Part shown: piece after piece, positions 44,820 through 54,242 of the stretch
Layout of the letters: each line of letters opens with the position of its first letter
Numbering within the stretch: the first letter of the stretch is position 1
Assembly (NCBI RefSeq): GCF_002979535.1
Contig: NZ_PCPB01000015.1
Location: forward strand, 1 to 64,000
From: Brevundimonas sp. MYb52
GTDB lineage: Bacteria; Pseudomonadota; Alphaproteobacteria; Caulobacterales; Caulobacteraceae
Reading direction: 5' to 3'
Length of the DNA stretch: 64,000 nt
Made by a program: the position numbers and the translations under genes
Notes under the pieces: model-generated
Database searches by the model: none
What the model saw: the letters and a program-made list of their open reading frames with translations, nothing else
What the model was told of the DNA's origin: nothing

Positions 44820-45572
44820 CTATTCTCCTCGGGCTTTAGCGCCCTTTGCCTTTGATTTGGCGGAGCCAGGCTCCGCAGTCGTCTTTGCAAGATGCGCCGC
44901 CCAGAGGTCCGGGCGCCGTTCCCGCGTCGTCTCTTCCCGCTGCGCCTCTCGCCATTGCGCGATCTTCTTGTGATCGCCCGACAGCAGCACCTCAGGAATG
45001 TCGTGCCCCTCGAACGTCCGCGGTCGCGTGTACTGCGGATGCTCCAGAAGACCGTTCTCAAAGCTTTCGGACGACAGGCTTTCAGCCGCGCCGAGAACAC
45101 CGGGAACCAGTCGTACGCACGCCTCGATCGCCACCATGGCCGCCGCCTCGCCACCGGCGAGGACTGCGTTTCCGACGGAGATCTCCTCGAACCCGCGGGC
45201 GTCGAGCACCCGCTGGTCCACCCCCTCGAAACGACCGCAAAGCACGACGATTCCGTCGGCCTTGGCCCATTCCTTCACTCGCGCCTGCGTCAGGGGTCGA
45301 CCGCGTGCGCTCATGTACAAAAGCGGCCGAGGCGGGCCTTCCAGACTATCTAAAGCCCGGGCCACCACGTCCGCTTTCAGCACCTGCCCAGGACCACCAC
45401 CGGCAGGGGTGTCGTCCAGGAAGCCGCGCTTATCTTCGGAAAACGCCCGAATGTCCAGCGTCTGCAGATCCCACAGCCCCTTCTCGCGCCAGGCGGTGCC
45501 GATCAGCGACACGCCGAGCGGCCCAGGAAAGGCCTCGGGGAACATGGTCAGGACGGTGGCGGTAAAGGGCAT
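44820..45572 (-). CDS. trmD: tRNA (guanine-37-N1) methyltransferase
   Basis: The 250-aa SPOUT methyltransferase adds a methyl group to G37 next to the anticodon, preventing frameshifts. It contains [56 protein letters not shown] and the knot region [22 protein letters not shown]-terminal extension ([14 protein letters not shown]) is lysine-rich. It is co-transcribed with rplS; rimM and rpsP, often upstream in other bacteria, are not here. Confidence 0.97.
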   Translation of the reverse strand: MPFTATVLTMFPEAFPGPLGVSLIGTAWREKGLWDLQTLDIRAFSEDKRGFLDDTPAGGGPGQVLKADVVARALDSLEGPPRPLLYMSARGRPLTQARVKEWAKADGIVVLCGRFEGVDQRVLDARGFEEISVGNAVLAGGEAAAMVAIEACVRLVPGVLGAAESLSSESFENGLLEHPQYTRPRTFEGHDIPEVLLSGDHKKIAQWREAQREETTRERRPDLWAAHLAKTTAEPGSAKSKAKGAKARGE

Positions 45573-45610
45573 GGCGGCCCTTTACCGCTCTCAGGCCCCG
45601 AAGGCGAGCC

Positions 45611-47452
45611 TCAGGCGACCGGCTTGCCGCCGCCCGCTGCGATCCAGGCGTTGACCTGGTCGGCCAGCACGTCCAGCGGCACCGAGCCGGAGCCCAGAAC
45701 GACGGCGTGGAAGTCCTTGATGTCGAACCTGTCGCCCAGGGTCGCCTCTGCCTTGTGGCGCAGTTCCTCGATCTTCAGCTCGCCGATCTTGTAGCTGGTC
45801 GCCTGGCCGGGGTTGGTGATGTAGCGCTCGACCTCCTTGCCGATGTCGCGCTCCGACAGCAGGGAGTTCTGGCGGAAGTAGTCCATCGCCTGTTCGCGGC
45901 TCCAGCGCTTGGCGTGCAGGCCGGTGTCGGTCACCAGACGCACGGCGCGCCACAGCTCGGTCGAGAGGCGGCCGAAGTCGGAATAGGGATCCTGATAGAA
46001 GCCCATCTCCTTGCCCAGTTGCTCGGCGTACAGCCCCCAGCCCTCGGCATAGGCGCCGTAGCCGCCAAAGCGACGGAAGCGCGGCAGACCCTCGATCTCC
46101 TGGGCATAGGCGATCTGGAAGTGATGCCCCGGCGCGCCCTCGTGATAGCTGATGCCCTCGATCTGGGGCTTCAGCACCTGGGTCATGTCCGACAGGTTGA
46201 CGTAGTAGATGCCCGGGCGCGAGCCGTCGGGCGCCGGCGAGTTGTAGAAGGCGATCGAGGCCGTCGCCTCGCGGAAGGGCTCGACCGCGCGCACCTCCAG
46301 CGCCGCCTTGGGCAGGGTCGAGAACCACTGGGGCGCCACCGCCATGACCTGGGCGATGAAGCCGCGGGCGTCGGTCAGATACTGCTCCTTGCCCTCCGGC
46401 GTGTTCGGATACTGGAAGCGCGGATCGGTCTTCAGGAAGACGAAGAAGTCCCGCAGCGAGCCGTCAAAGCCGACCTGGGTCTTGATGACCTCCATCTCGC
46501 GCTGGATGCGGGCCACCTCGTCCAGACCAATCTGATGGATCTGGTCGGCGGTCAGGTCCGTCGTGGTCGAGAGCTGCAGGCGGGCGTTGTAATAGGCCTC
46601 GCCGTTCGGCAGCCGCCAGACACCGGCGTCGCTGTCGGCCATCGGTTGGACCTCGGCCAAGGCTGTCAGGACCGTTTCGAAGCCCTGCTTGTAGGGGCCG
46701 GTCAGGGCGGCGCGGGCCGAGGCCAGCAGCCGGTCCTTGGTCGCCTGATCGGCCTCGAGCGCGGCGACCTTCTTCTGGAAATCGGCCCAGACCGGGTTGT
46801 CCGCGCCAGTATCGAAGGGGGCGCCGGTGATGACCGCGCGGGTGTTCTCGATCGAAGGCGCAAACACGAAGCGCGGCGAGACCACGCCCTCGGCGGCGCG
46901 CGCCTTCAGCGTCGTCGCGACCTGCCCCATGTAGCGCTCGGCCTCGGTGATGCGCGAGACATAGGCCTCGGCGTCCGAGACGCTGCTGATGCGATGGTTG
47001 TTGATGAGGAAGACCGGCAGGCTGGTGGTCGGGTTGCCGTTGGCGGCGAACTGGAAGTTCCAGTCGCGCCATTGGTTCGACAGGCGCGCCTGCTGCACGC
47101 CGTATTCGAACAGACGCCAGGACATCCTGCTCTGAGCGCTGAGCTTGGCCGGATCGAACTCGGCCTTCATCTGCGCCAGTTGCGCCTCTTGCAGGGCCAG
47201 CGAGCGCGCGGCGGCGGCGTCAGAAACGTCGTCCAGCTTGTCGTAGTCGGTCTTGATCCCCAGCGACGTCATCTGCTGCGGGCTCAGCGCGATACGCGCC
47301 TGGAAGGCCTGCTCGAAGAAGGCGTCGAGGCGGGCGTCCTCGCTTTGCGCCTGCGGCGAGATGGTGGCGGGCGCCGCAGTCTGGGCCATGGCGACAGGCG
47401 CGGCGGCACAAAGCGCCAGAACGGCGACGGACGAGATCAGAAAACGGCGCAT
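45611..47452 (-). CDS. DUF885 family protein (putative periplasmic metallopeptidase)
   Basis: The 613-aa protein has a signal peptide (ISSVAVLALCAAAPVAMAQ) and a long helical DUF885 domain. The zinc-site-like motif YHEGAPGHHFQIAYAQE is at about residue 430, followed by YGAYAEGWGLYAEQLGKEMG, where the second glutamate should lie. Members are predicted gluzincin-type peptidases of the periplasm; substrates are mostly unknown. An AGGGGG site precedes the ATG. A shorter protein with the related HEGYPGHH motif is encoded at 55670-56953, but the two are otherwise quite different. Confidence 0.88.
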   Translation of the reverse strand: MRRFLISSVAVLALCAAAPVAMAQTAAPATISPQAQSEDARLDAFFEQAFQARIALSPQQMTSLGIKTDYDKLDDVSDAAAARSLALQEAQLAQMKAEFDPAKLSAQSRMSWRLFEYGVQQARLSNQWRDWNFQFAANGNPTTSLPVFLINNHRISSVSDAEAYVSRITEAERYMGQVATTLKARAAEGVVSPRFVFAPSIENTRAVITGAPFDTGADNPVWADFQKKVAALEADQATKDRLLASARAALTGPYKQGFETVLTALAEVQPMADSDAGVWRLPNGEAYYNARLQLSTTTDLTADQIHQIGLDEVARIQREMEVIKTQVGFDGSLRDFFVFLKTDPRFQYPNTPEGKEQYLTDARGFIAQVMAVAPQWFSTLPKAALEVRAVEPFREATASIAFYNSPAPDGSRPGIYYVNLSDMTQVLKPQIEGISYHEGAPGHHFQIAYAQEIEGLPRFRRFGGYGAYAEGWGLYAEQLGKEMGFYQDPYSDFGRLSTELWRAVRLVTDTGLHAKRWSREQAMDYFRQNSLLSERDIGKEVERYITNPGQATSYKIGELKIEELRHKAEATLGDRFDIKDFHAVVLGSGSVPLDVLADQVNAWIAAGGGKPVA

Positions 47453-47536
47453 GAAACCCCCTCGGAACTGCGAGGCGGCACTGTTCCCCCTGTCGGCGTC
47501 GGGCGCAAGCCGCCAGACGCCGCAGGGAGAGAGGCG

Positions 47537-49201
47537 TCAGGCCCCGCGCAGGTCGGTGATCGTGCGGCCCGGTGCGATCTGCTCGGCGTCGGTGATTAGG
47601 TGGATCAGCGCCGGACGACCGCCCGCCGCAGCGGCGCGCGCCGCCGTCAGGGCCGCCGGGAAGTCCTCGGTCGTCTCGCAACGCACGGCGAAGGCGTCAA
47701 AGGCCTCGGCGTATTTGACGAAATCGGGGTTCTTCAGCTCGGTGGCGATGACGCGGGCGGGGTATTCCCGCTCCTGGTGCATGCGGATGGTGCCGAAGGT
47801 GCCGTTGTCCACGACCACCACGATGACGCCCAGGCCGTACTGGGCGGCGGTGGCCATTTCATTGGCGCTCATCATGAAGTCGCCGTCGCCGGCGATGCAA
47901 ACCACTTCGCGCGACGGATCAACCACCTTGGCCCCCAGCGCCGCCGGATAGCCATAGCCCATGGCGCCGGAGGTCGGAGCCAGTTGGGTCCGCCGGGCCT
48001 GATGGCGGTGGAAGCGGTGCAGCCAGGCGGCGAAATTGCCCGCGCCATTGGTCAGGATGGCGTCTTCCGGCAAGGCCTCAGCCAGATGGGCGATGACCTC
48101 GCTCATGTTGACCGCGCTCTTCACTTCGATCGGCGAAGAGAAGGCGACGAAGTCGGCGTGAGCGGCGGCGCCCTGATCGCTCCAGACGCGGCCCGGATCG
48201 ATGGCCGACAGGGCCAGGGCGGCCAGAGAATTGTCAGAGGCCGCCGCCAGGGCGGGCGCCCAGACGCGGCCCAGTTCCTCAGCCCCCGGATGGATGTGGA
48301 TCAGGGTCTCGGCGGTCTTGCTGCGGTCCAGCAGGGTGTAGCCTTGGGTCGGGTTCTCGCCCATGCGGGCGCCGATCACCAGCAACAGGTCAGCGGCCTT
48401 GACCCGCGCCACCAGCTTGGGGTTCGGGCCAAGGCCGAGGTCGCCCGCATAGCCGGGATGGTCGTTGCGGATCAGGTCCTTGCGGCGGAACGACAGGGCC
48501 AACGGCAGGCCAAGGCGTTCGGCCCAGGCGGAAATCGCGTCGGTGGCGGCGTCGCTCCAGCCCGAACCGCCGAGGATCAGCATCGGGCGTTCAGCGCGCG
48601 ACAGGCGTTCGCGCACCTGCTCGACAAAGGCCGGGTCCAGCGCGGCCTTGGCGGCGACCACCGGGCGCACCGGGGCGGGGCCGCCGGCGTCATGCAGGAT
48701 GTTCTCGGGCAGGGCCACGACCACCGGGCCCACGCGGCCTTGCAGGGCGGTGGCGAAGGCGCGTTCGACCACCTCGACGGTGCGTTCAGGGCTTTCGATC
48801 TCGGTCGCCCACTTGGCCAGACCGCCAAAGACCTCGCGGTAGTCGACCTCCTGGAAGGCGCCGCGGCCCCGGTCGGTCAGGGCGATCTGGCCAACGAACA
48901 GGATCATCGGCGTGGAGTCCTGATGCGCCGTATGCACGCCGATCGAGGCGTGGGTCGCGCCCGGTCCGCGCGTGACCATGCAGACGCCGGGCTTGCCCGT
49001 CAGCTTGCCATAGGCCTCGGCCATGTTGGCGGCGCCGGCCTCATGGCGGCAGACGATGACCTCGATCCGGTCGCGCACATCGGCCAGGGCGTCGAGCACG
49101 GCGAGATAGCTCTCGCCCGGCACACAGAAGACCTTGTCGACCCCGTTCATCACGAGGGTGTCGACCAGACGGCGGGCGGCGGTGTCGGGAGCTTGCGTCA
49201 T
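47537..49201 (-). CDS. Thiamine-diphosphate-dependent enzyme (acetolactate synthase-like)
   Basis: The 554-aa protein has the three-domain ThDP fold. The N-terminal PYR domain has GVDKVFCVPGESYLAVLDAL and the catalytic glutamate in VCRHEAGAANMAEAYGKLTG. A central FAD/nucleotide-like domain and a C-terminal PP domain follow, the latter with the metal/ThDP motif GDGDFMMSANEMATAAQYGL ... VVDNGTFGTI. It resembles acetolactate synthase and related decarboxylases. No small regulatory subunit (ilvN) is adjacent, so it is probably not the main biosynthetic enzyme. Substrate undefined. ATG 49201 fits the family start. Confidence 0.9.
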   Translation of the reverse strand: MTQAPDTAARRLVDTLVMNGVDKVFCVPGESYLAVLDALADVRDRIEVIVCRHEAGAANMAEAYGKLTGKPGVCMVTRGPGATHASIGVHTAHQDSTPMILFVGQIALTDRGRGAFQEVDYREVFGGLAKWATEIESPERTVEVVERAFATALQGRVGPVVVALPENILHDAGGPAPVRPVVAAKAALDPAFVEQVRERLSRAERPMLILGGSGWSDAATDAISAWAERLGLPLALSFRRKDLIRNDHPGYAGDLGLGPNPKLVARVKAADLLLVIGARMGENPTQGYTLLDRSKTAETLIHIHPGAEELGRVWAPALAAASDNSLAALALSAIDPGRVWSDQGAAAHADFVAFSSPIEVKSAVNMSEVIAHLAEALPEDAILTNGAGNFAAWLHRFHRHQARRTQLAPTSGAMGYGYPAALGAKVVDPSREVVCIAGDGDFMMSANEMATAAQYGLGVIVVVVDNGTFGTIRMHQEREYPARVIATELKNPDFVKYAEAFDAFAVRCETTEDFPAALTAARAAAAGGRPALIHLITDAEQIAPGRTITDLRGA

Positions 49202-49300
49202 GGTTTCGCCGTTAGCAGATTGAAGGATGAATTGGCCATGCAACCTTGTGGCCAAGCTTCACGTTGAAGCGCTCAATCGCCTTTTCTCGGGGAAATCTCC

Positions 49301-49438
49301 ATGCGCAAGCTCATCGTCCTCGGCGTCATCGCCGCCGCCCTGACCACCGCCGCCTGCAACACCGTCGCCGGCGTCGGCCGCGATCTGGAAGCCGCCGGCC
49401 AGGCCGTGACGTCCAGCTCCAACTCGGCCCGCAACTAA
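49301..49438 (+). CDS. Entericidin A/B-like small lipoprotein
   Basis: The 45-aa product starts MRKLIVLGVIAAALTTAAC, a lipoprotein signal with Cys19. The conserved entericidin motif follows (NTVAGVGRDLEAAGQAV). In Escherichia coli entericidin B is a small lipoprotein linked to stationary-phase lysis, with EcnA as the antidote; in other proteobacteria its role is unclear. A GGGGAAA site precedes the ATG at 49301. A single copy is seen here. Confidence 0.88.
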   Translation: MRKLIVLGVIAAALTTAACNTVAGVGRDLEAAGQAVTSSSNSARN

Positions 49439-49535
49439 GGGCCGCGCCGTCGGCGGGTTTGCGATCGTTTGCGATCCCGCCACAAAAGCGTAGCCTCGTT
49501 CCCTCAGACTGCCGGCTTCAACTCGGAGAACGACC

Positions 49536-49940
49536 ATGGGACTTCTGGATAATGTGCTCGGCGGCCTCGGCGACGACGCTGCGGGCGGCCTGTCTGACCT
49601 GCTGAAGGGTCAGGGCGGCGTCGGCGGTCTGGTCGAGAAATTCGGCCAGAACGGCCTGGGCGACGTGGCGGCCTCGTGGATCGGCAAGGGCGGCAACACC
49701 GGCATCTCGGCCGAGCAGATCGCCTCGGTGCTCGGCTCCGGCCCCATCGCCGACTTCGCCGCCAAACTGGGCATTTCGCCGGAACAGGCCAGCGAGACCC
49801 TGGCCGGCCTGCTGCCGGAAGCCGTCGATCGCCTGACGCCGAACGGTTCGGCCGAGGGCGCCGACGACCTGCTCGGCGGTCTGCTGAACAACCTGCCGGG
49901 CGGCATCGGCGGCGCCCTGGGCGGCCTCTTCAAGCGCTGA
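49536..49940 (+). CDS. YidB/DUF937 family protein
   Basis: The 134-aa cytoplasmic protein begins MGLLDNVLGGLGDDAAGGL and has the DUF937 pattern: a glycine- and leucine-rich N-terminus, GNTGISAEQIASVLGSGPIA, and helical ISPEQASETLAGLLPEAVDRL, with a Gly-rich tail ending LGGLFKR. No enzymatic motif is recognised. It has a GGAG site 7 bases before the ATG and is convergent with truA. YidB function is unknown. Confidence 0.87.
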   Translation: MGLLDNVLGGLGDDAAGGLSDLLKGQGGVGGLVEKFGQNGLGDVAASWIGKGGNTGISAEQIASVLGSGPIADFAAKLGISPEQASETLAGLLPEAVDRLTPNGSAEGADDLLGGLLNNLPGGIGGALGGLFKR

Positions 49941-49942
49941 GG

Positions 49943-50692
49943 TCAGGCCTCGGCCTCATAGGTGACGCCCGTCAAATAAAGACCGTCTGACGGCGCCACC
50001 GCGCCGCAGCGCGCGCGATCCTTGGCGGCCAGGGCGTCGGCTAGGTCGGACTCGGCCCAGCGGCCCAGCCCGACCTCGGCCAGACTGCCGGCCATCGAGC
50101 GCACCTGACGGTGCAGGAAGCTGCGCGCCTCGAACACCAGATGCACTTCCTCTCCGACGCGGCTGACGCGGGCCACGTCCAGCGTCTTGACCGGACTCGC
50201 CGACTGGCACTGGGCGTCGCGGAAGGTGGTGAAGTCGTGCAGGCCGATCAGGCTCTGCGCCGCCGCCTGCATGGCCTCGGCGTCCAGCGGCTTCTTGACG
50301 TGCCAGACCCGGCCTCGATCCAGAGCCGGGCGGCCCGGCCGGTTGAGGATGCGATACAGATACTTTCGCCCATTGGCGGTGAAGCGGGCGTGCCAGTCGT
50401 CGCTGACGGGGGCGCAGTCCAGCACCGCCACCGCCTCGTGCATCAGATGGGCGTTCAGGGCGTTCATCACCGTCCGCGCCGGCCAATCCTTGTCCAGATC
50501 GACGTGGCAGGTCTGGCCCGTGGCGTGGACGCCGGTGTCGGTGCGCCCGGCGGCGGCGATGCGCACGGTCTGGCCGGAAAAGGCCGTCACCGCCGTCTCG
50601 ATGGCGCCCTGCACCGTCGGTTGGCCCCTCTGGGCCTGAAAGCCGTTGTAGGCCGAGCCGTCGTATTCGACGGTGAAGCGGTAGCGGGGCAT
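49943..50692 (-). CDS. truA: tRNA pseudouridine-38-40 synthase
   Basis: The 249-aa enzyme converts uridines 38-40 of the anticodon arm to pseudouridine. It has the N-terminal RFTVEYDGSAYNGFQAQRGQ, the catalytic aspartate in AAGRTDTGVHATGQ, and the C-terminal RSFLHRQVRSMAGSLAEVG. The ATG at 50692 overlaps the fmt stop (ATGA), so the two are translationally coupled. The open frame extends upstream through fmt but has no similarity there. It ends the def - small membrane protein - fmt - truA cluster. Confidence 0.97.
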   Translation of the reverse strand: MPRYRFTVEYDGSAYNGFQAQRGQPTVQGAIETAVTAFSGQTVRIAAAGRTDTGVHATGQTCHVDLDKDWPARTVMNALNAHLMHEAVAVLDCAPVSDDWHARFTANGRKYLYRILNRPGRPALDRGRVWHVKKPLDAEAMQAAAQSLIGLHDFTTFRDAQCQSASPVKTLDVARVSRVGEEVHLVFEARSFLHRQVRSMAGSLAEVGLGRWAESDLADALAAKDRARCGAVAPSDGLYLTGVTYEAEA

Positions 50693-51615
50693 CAGCCGAG
50701 CTGGGTTCCGGCCGGAACCGGGAAGCCCCGCAGCATCTCTTCGGCGGATTGCGCCGCCTTGCCGGGACGCTGCACGCGGCTCAGACGCACCGCGCCGGTT
50801 CCGCAGGCCACGGTCAGGGCATCGTCCAGCACCTGACCGGGCGCGCCCTGACCGTCTGCCAACGCCGACATCAGGGCCTTGATGCGCACCGGCTCGCCGT
50901 CGGCCTGAACCTCGAACCAGGCGCCGGGGAAGGGCGACAGGCCGCGAATATGGGCGTCCACCTCGGCGGCCGGGCGCGTCCAGTCGATGCGGGCCTCGGC
51001 GGGGGTGATCTTCTTGGCGTAGGTCGCTTCGCCCGTCTGCTCGGTCTCGGTGAAGCCGCCGCGCTCGATGGCCGCCAGGGCGCGGGGCCAAAGGGCGGCG
51101 CCCAAATGGGCCATGCGTTCGGTAAGCGAGGCTGCGGTGTCGTCGGCGTAGATGTCCATGACCTCGGACAGGATGATCGCGCCTTCGTCCAGGCCCTCGC
51201 TCATTCGCATGATCTGGGCGCCGGTCTGGCGGTCGCCGGCCATGATGGCGCGCTGGATCGGGGCGGCCCCGCGCCAACGCGGCAGCAGCGAACCGTGCAG
51301 GTTGAAGCAGCCCAGACGGGGCGCCTCCAGCACGTCAGGTTTCAGGATCTGGCCGTAGGCGACGACGCAGGCGGCGTCGAGTTCCAGGCTGCGGAAGGTG
51401 TCGATGGCCTCAGGGGCCTTCATGCTCTCGGGCGTGAAGACCGGCAGGCCCATGGCCTCGGCGAAGGCGTGAACCGGCGACGGCGTCAGCTTCTGCCCCC
51501 GGCCCTTGGGGCGCGGCGGTTGCGAATAGACGGCGACGATCTCGTGTCCCGAGGCGATCAGCTCGGCCAGTGACGGCACGGCGAAGTCGGGAGTTCCCAT
51601 GAAGGCTAGGCGCAT
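50692..51615 (-). CDS. fmt: Methionyl-tRNA formyltransferase
   Basis: The 307-aa enzyme formylates the initiator methionyl-tRNA. Motifs are [19 protein letters not shown], the 10-formyl-THF site ([33 protein letters not shown] with the catalytic histidine and the SLLPRWRG loop), and the C-terminal oligonucleotide-binding domain. It overlaps truA and lies 27 bases after a 71-aa membrane-protein gene that in turn overlaps def. Substrate and product are thus matched with peptide deformylase upstream. Confidence 0.97.
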   Translation of the reverse strand: MRLAFMGTPDFAVPSLAELIASGHEIVAVYSQPPRPKGRGQKLTPSPVHAFAEAMGLPVFTPESMKAPEAIDTFRSLELDAACVVAYGQILKPDVLEAPRLGCFNLHGSLLPRWRGAAPIQRAIMAGDRQTGAQIMRMSEGLDEGAIILSEVMDIYADDTAASLTERMAHLGAALWPRALAAIERGGFTETEQTGEATYAKKITPAEARIDWTRPAAEVDAHIRGLSPFPGAWFEVQADGEPVRIKALMSALADGQGAPGQVLDDALTVACGTGAVRLSRVQRPGKAAQSAEEMLRGFPVPAGTQLG

Positions 51616-51642
51616 GGTCCCGCCTTTAGACCGTGGGGCGGA

Positions 51643-51858
51643 TTACATCCAGCGCGTATAGACGCCGCCGCCCTCGTCCCACTCGCCGCCCGCATCCAGG
51701 GCGTCGTCGAAATCGAGCAGACGATCCAGCAGCAAGCCCGCCACCACGCCGACAGCGGCGACGGCGACGATGGTGGCCAGACTGGCGGCGCCGACCTTCT
51801 GGTTGCGGGTCAGGCGGCGACGACCGCGCGGGTCGATGATCGTGGTCTTGCGGGCCAT
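51643..51858 (-). CDS. Small membrane protein between def and fmt
   Basis: The 71-aa protein has a basic N-terminus (RGRRRLTRNQK) and one hydrophobic helix of about 22 residues (GAASLATIVAVAAVGVVAGLLL, about 23-44). The acidic tail has a GGxxDEGGGVYTRW ending. Its start overlaps the def stop (ATGA), so expression is coupled to formyl-group removal and addition. I do not recognise a family. It may be a lineage-specific passenger gene, or it may tether or assist the N-terminal processing enzymes, which act on nascent chains. Confidence 0.75.
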   Translation of the reverse strand: MARKTTIIDPRGRRRLTRNQKVGAASLATIVAVAAVGVVAGLLLDRLLDFDDALDAGGEWDEGGGVYTRWM

Positions 51859-52430
51859 CAGGCGGCGAGCCTTGCGTTCTTCTTGACCTTGGCCACGGCG
51901 CGTTCACGGCGCAGGCGCGACAGGTGGTCGATGAAGAGGACGCCGTTCAGGTGGTCCAGTTCGTGTTGGAAACAGACGGCGTAGAGACCCTCGATCTCTT
52001 CTTCGATCTGCTGGCCCGTGTAGTCCATATAGCGGACGCGGACGCGGGCAGGGCGCTCGACGGCGTCGAAATATTCCGGCACCGACAGGCAGCCCTCCTC
52101 ATAGGAGAACATCTCGTCCGAGGCCCAGACGACCTCCGGGTTGACGAAGTAGCGTGGGTTGCGGCGCGCCAGGGCGTCTTCCTCGGTTTCCGGCTCGTCC
52201 GGCTGGCCCTCGACGACCTTGTCGCCCAGGTCCATGACCACGACGCGCTTCAGCTCGCCTATCTGGGCGGCGGCCAGGCCGATGCCCGGCGCAGCGTACA
52301 TGGTCTCCAGCATGTCGTCCATGAGGGCGCGCAGCGCGTCGGTCACGCCGCCTTCGACGGGCGGGGAGACGGCCTTGAGGATCGCCAGGTCGGCGGCGTT
52401 ATCGATGGTCAGGATGCGACGAATAGCCAT
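51858..52430 (-). CDS. def: Peptide deformylase
   Basis: The 190-aa iron- or zinc-dependent enzyme removes the N-formyl group from new proteins. The three motifs are present: [17 protein letters not shown] (motif I), [11 protein letters not shown] with the metal cysteine (motif II), and [19 protein letters not shown] with the HEXXH metal site (motif III). It is the first gene of the def-fmt-truA cluster, and its stop overlaps the 71-aa membrane-protein start. Confidence 0.97.
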   Translation of the reverse strand: MAIRRILTIDNAADLAILKAVSPPVEGGVTDALRALMDDMLETMYAAPGIGLAAAQIGELKRVVVMDLGDKVVEGQPDEPETEEDALARRNPRYFVNPEVVWASDEMFSYEEGCLSVPEYFDAVERPARVRVRYMDYTGQQIEEEIEGLYAVCFQHELDHLNGVLFIDHLSRLRRERAVAKVKKNARLAA

Positions 52431-52523
52431 GGCCCGCAGGTAGGGTGCAAGCGGTCAAACGTCAAGAATTACCGAGTGCGGCGCTTGGTCTTGTCCCGGC
52501 GCCGCACCCGTATGCGAAGAGGC

Positions 52524-52931
52524 TCAGATCGCCGGCAAGGCGCGCGGCTTGCGGTCGGAATCGATAGCCACATAGGTGAAGACGCCCTCGGTCACGCGCA
52601 CCGACTGGGCCTCGGGCTGGCCGCGCGAACGCTTCCAGGCCTCGACATGAACCCGGATCGAGGTGCGGCCGGTGTGGACGACGCGAGCGTAGATCGAGAC
52701 CTCGTCGCCAACCGAAACCGGCTGGTGGAAAACCATGCCGTCCAGGGCCACGGTGGCGCAGCGACCATTGGCGCGCTCAAAGGCCGGGGTCGCGCCCGCA
52801 AGGTCCATCTGGGCCAGCAGCCAGCCGCCGAAGATGTCGCCCTCGGGGTTGGTGTCGGCGGGCATGGCGATGACGCGGCCGACAGGCTGGCCTTCGGGAA
52901 GCTGAGCAGGAATCTTTTCGGCGTCGGTCAT
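52524..52931 (-). CDS. YciA-type acyl-CoA thioesterase
   Basis: The 135-aa hotdog-fold protein matches YciA-like acyl-CoA thioesterases. It has NPEGDIFGGWLLAQMDLAG with the catalytic aspartate region, then VALDGMVFHQPVSVGDEVSI. Chosen start is ATG 52931 (AAGG site), which gives the usual YciA length; ATG 52970 is an alternative that would add 13 residues. It would hydrolyse acyl-CoA to free acid and CoA. It follows the patatin-like gene by 65 bases on the same strand. Confidence 0.9.
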   Translation of the reverse strand: MTDAEKIPAQLPEGQPVGRVIAMPADTNPEGDIFGGWLLAQMDLAGATPAFERANGRCATVALDGMVFHQPVSVGDEVSIYARVVHTGRTSIRVHVEAWKRSRGQPEAQSVRVTEGVFTYVAIDSDRKPRALPAI

Positions 52932-52996
52932 CGGGGCCTTGGAAGTCTTGGGGAGGAGAACCTTTTCCATGCGCCTGGCGAAGCGCCGCATCAAGG

Positions 52997-54154
52997 CTAT
53001 CCGCGCGGCCGCAGCCGATCCATCAGGCCCTGAAGCCCCTGCCGCTCGGCCACCGGCGAGCGCCACAGCTCGCCCGCCCGCGCCCGTTCGCGCGCGGCGT
53101 CGAACAGGCGCTGCATCGTGGCGGTGTCAAAGCTCAGCATCCCGCCCTGATCCGGGGCGTCGGGGATGGAGGCGACGCTGATCGGCAGGCCCTGCGCCGC
53201 GCAGAAGGTCGTCGCCGTCCCCAGGGCCTGGCGATAGGAAAACCGCAACATGGCGTCGAAGCTGCGGGTGAGCACCGCCGCCACATTCGGCGCCGTGGTG
53301 CGCGGTTCCGGCTCCAGCACCGTATTGACCAGGACATGGACCCGGCCGCGATGCAGTCGTCGTCCCAGCCGGTTCCAGCGCAGCAGGCCCTCGGGCATCA
53401 GGAACAGAGGCGCAGCGACCCCGCCGTCCACGTGCATCTCCTCGAACTTGTCGCCATCAACCTCGCAGGGGATGCGACGCGGCGGGAACAGGCCCGGCAG
53501 GCTGGCGGAGGCGGCCAGAACCTCGCGAAACAGGCCCACGGCCGGCTCGCCGCCGTGCGAGGCGATAGCTCCCATGTCCCAGATGCAGGACCGCTGGCTG
53601 TCCAGATCGGTCGTCGCCACCAGAAGCCGCCGCCCCCGCGCGTGCTCGGCCCCCACGGCGTCGATCAGGGCCTCATCGACAAAGGGATGGATCAGGCCGT
53701 CCAGGGCCTCACCCTGGAACAGGCCGCCGGTAAAGGTCGAGGCCAGGCGGCGCAGGCTCAACAGGTCAGCGGCGTGTCCGCCGACATAAGCGTCGGCCAG
53801 ACGCTCGTCCCAGGTCGCTCCCAGAAAGGCGAAGGGCGCGATCAGAGCGCCGGTGCTGACCCCGGTCACCAGGGCGAACTCCGGCCGCGCCCCGGCCTCG
53901 GTCAGACCGACCAGAGCACCGGCGCCGTAAGCCCCGCCCGCCGCCCCGCCGGAAATGGCCAGCATGTCGAACCGTCCCGACGACCAGCCCGAACGCGGCA
54001 GCGACAACCGATCCGCCGCGGCCTCCAACGAAGCCTCGGCCTGTTCAACGCTCAAGCGGATGTCAGAGAAGCCTTCGATGCGCCCCCGCCCGGGCGGCGG
54101 CGCGGGCAGACGGCCTTTTGGCAGGCGCCGGACGGGAAGGACTGGCTGGCTCAC
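52997..54154 (-). CDS. Patatin-like phospholipase
   Basis: The 385-aa protein has a patatin hydrolase domain with the oxyanion glycine loop (ISGGAAGGAYGAGALVGL), the nucleophile serine in VTGVSTGALIAPFAFLG (GxSxG) and the dyad aspartate in HVDGGVAAPLF. No signal peptide is seen, so it is probably cytoplasmic or secreted without one. The start is GTG 54154. It would release fatty acids from phospholipids or lysophospholipids. The YciA-type thioesterase downstream could act on related acyl chains. Confidence 0.9.
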   Translation of the reverse strand: MSQPVLPVRRLPKGRLPAPPPGRGRIEGFSDIRLSVEQAEASLEAAADRLSLPRSGWSSGRFDMLAISGGAAGGAYGAGALVGLTEAGARPEFALVTGVSTGALIAPFAFLGATWDERLADAYVGGHAADLLSLRRLASTFTGGLFQGEALDGLIHPFVDEALIDAVGAEHARGRRLLVATTDLDSQRSCIWDMGAIASHGGEPAVGLFREVLAASASLPGLFPPRRIPCEVDGDKFEEMHVDGGVAAPLFLMPEGLLRWNRLGRRLHRGRVHVLVNTVLEPEPRTTAPNVAAVLTRSFDAMLRFSYRQALGTATTFCAAQGLPISVASIPDAPDQGGMLSFDTATMQRLFDAARERARAGELWRSPVAERQGLQGLMDRLRPRG

Positions 54155-54242
54155 ACGGCCTTCATCGGGCGCCGCGCCAGGGACGTCAAATGAGGTCGTC
54201 GATAATTTGTAATGTTATTTCATATCATTTACGCACAGCCGA

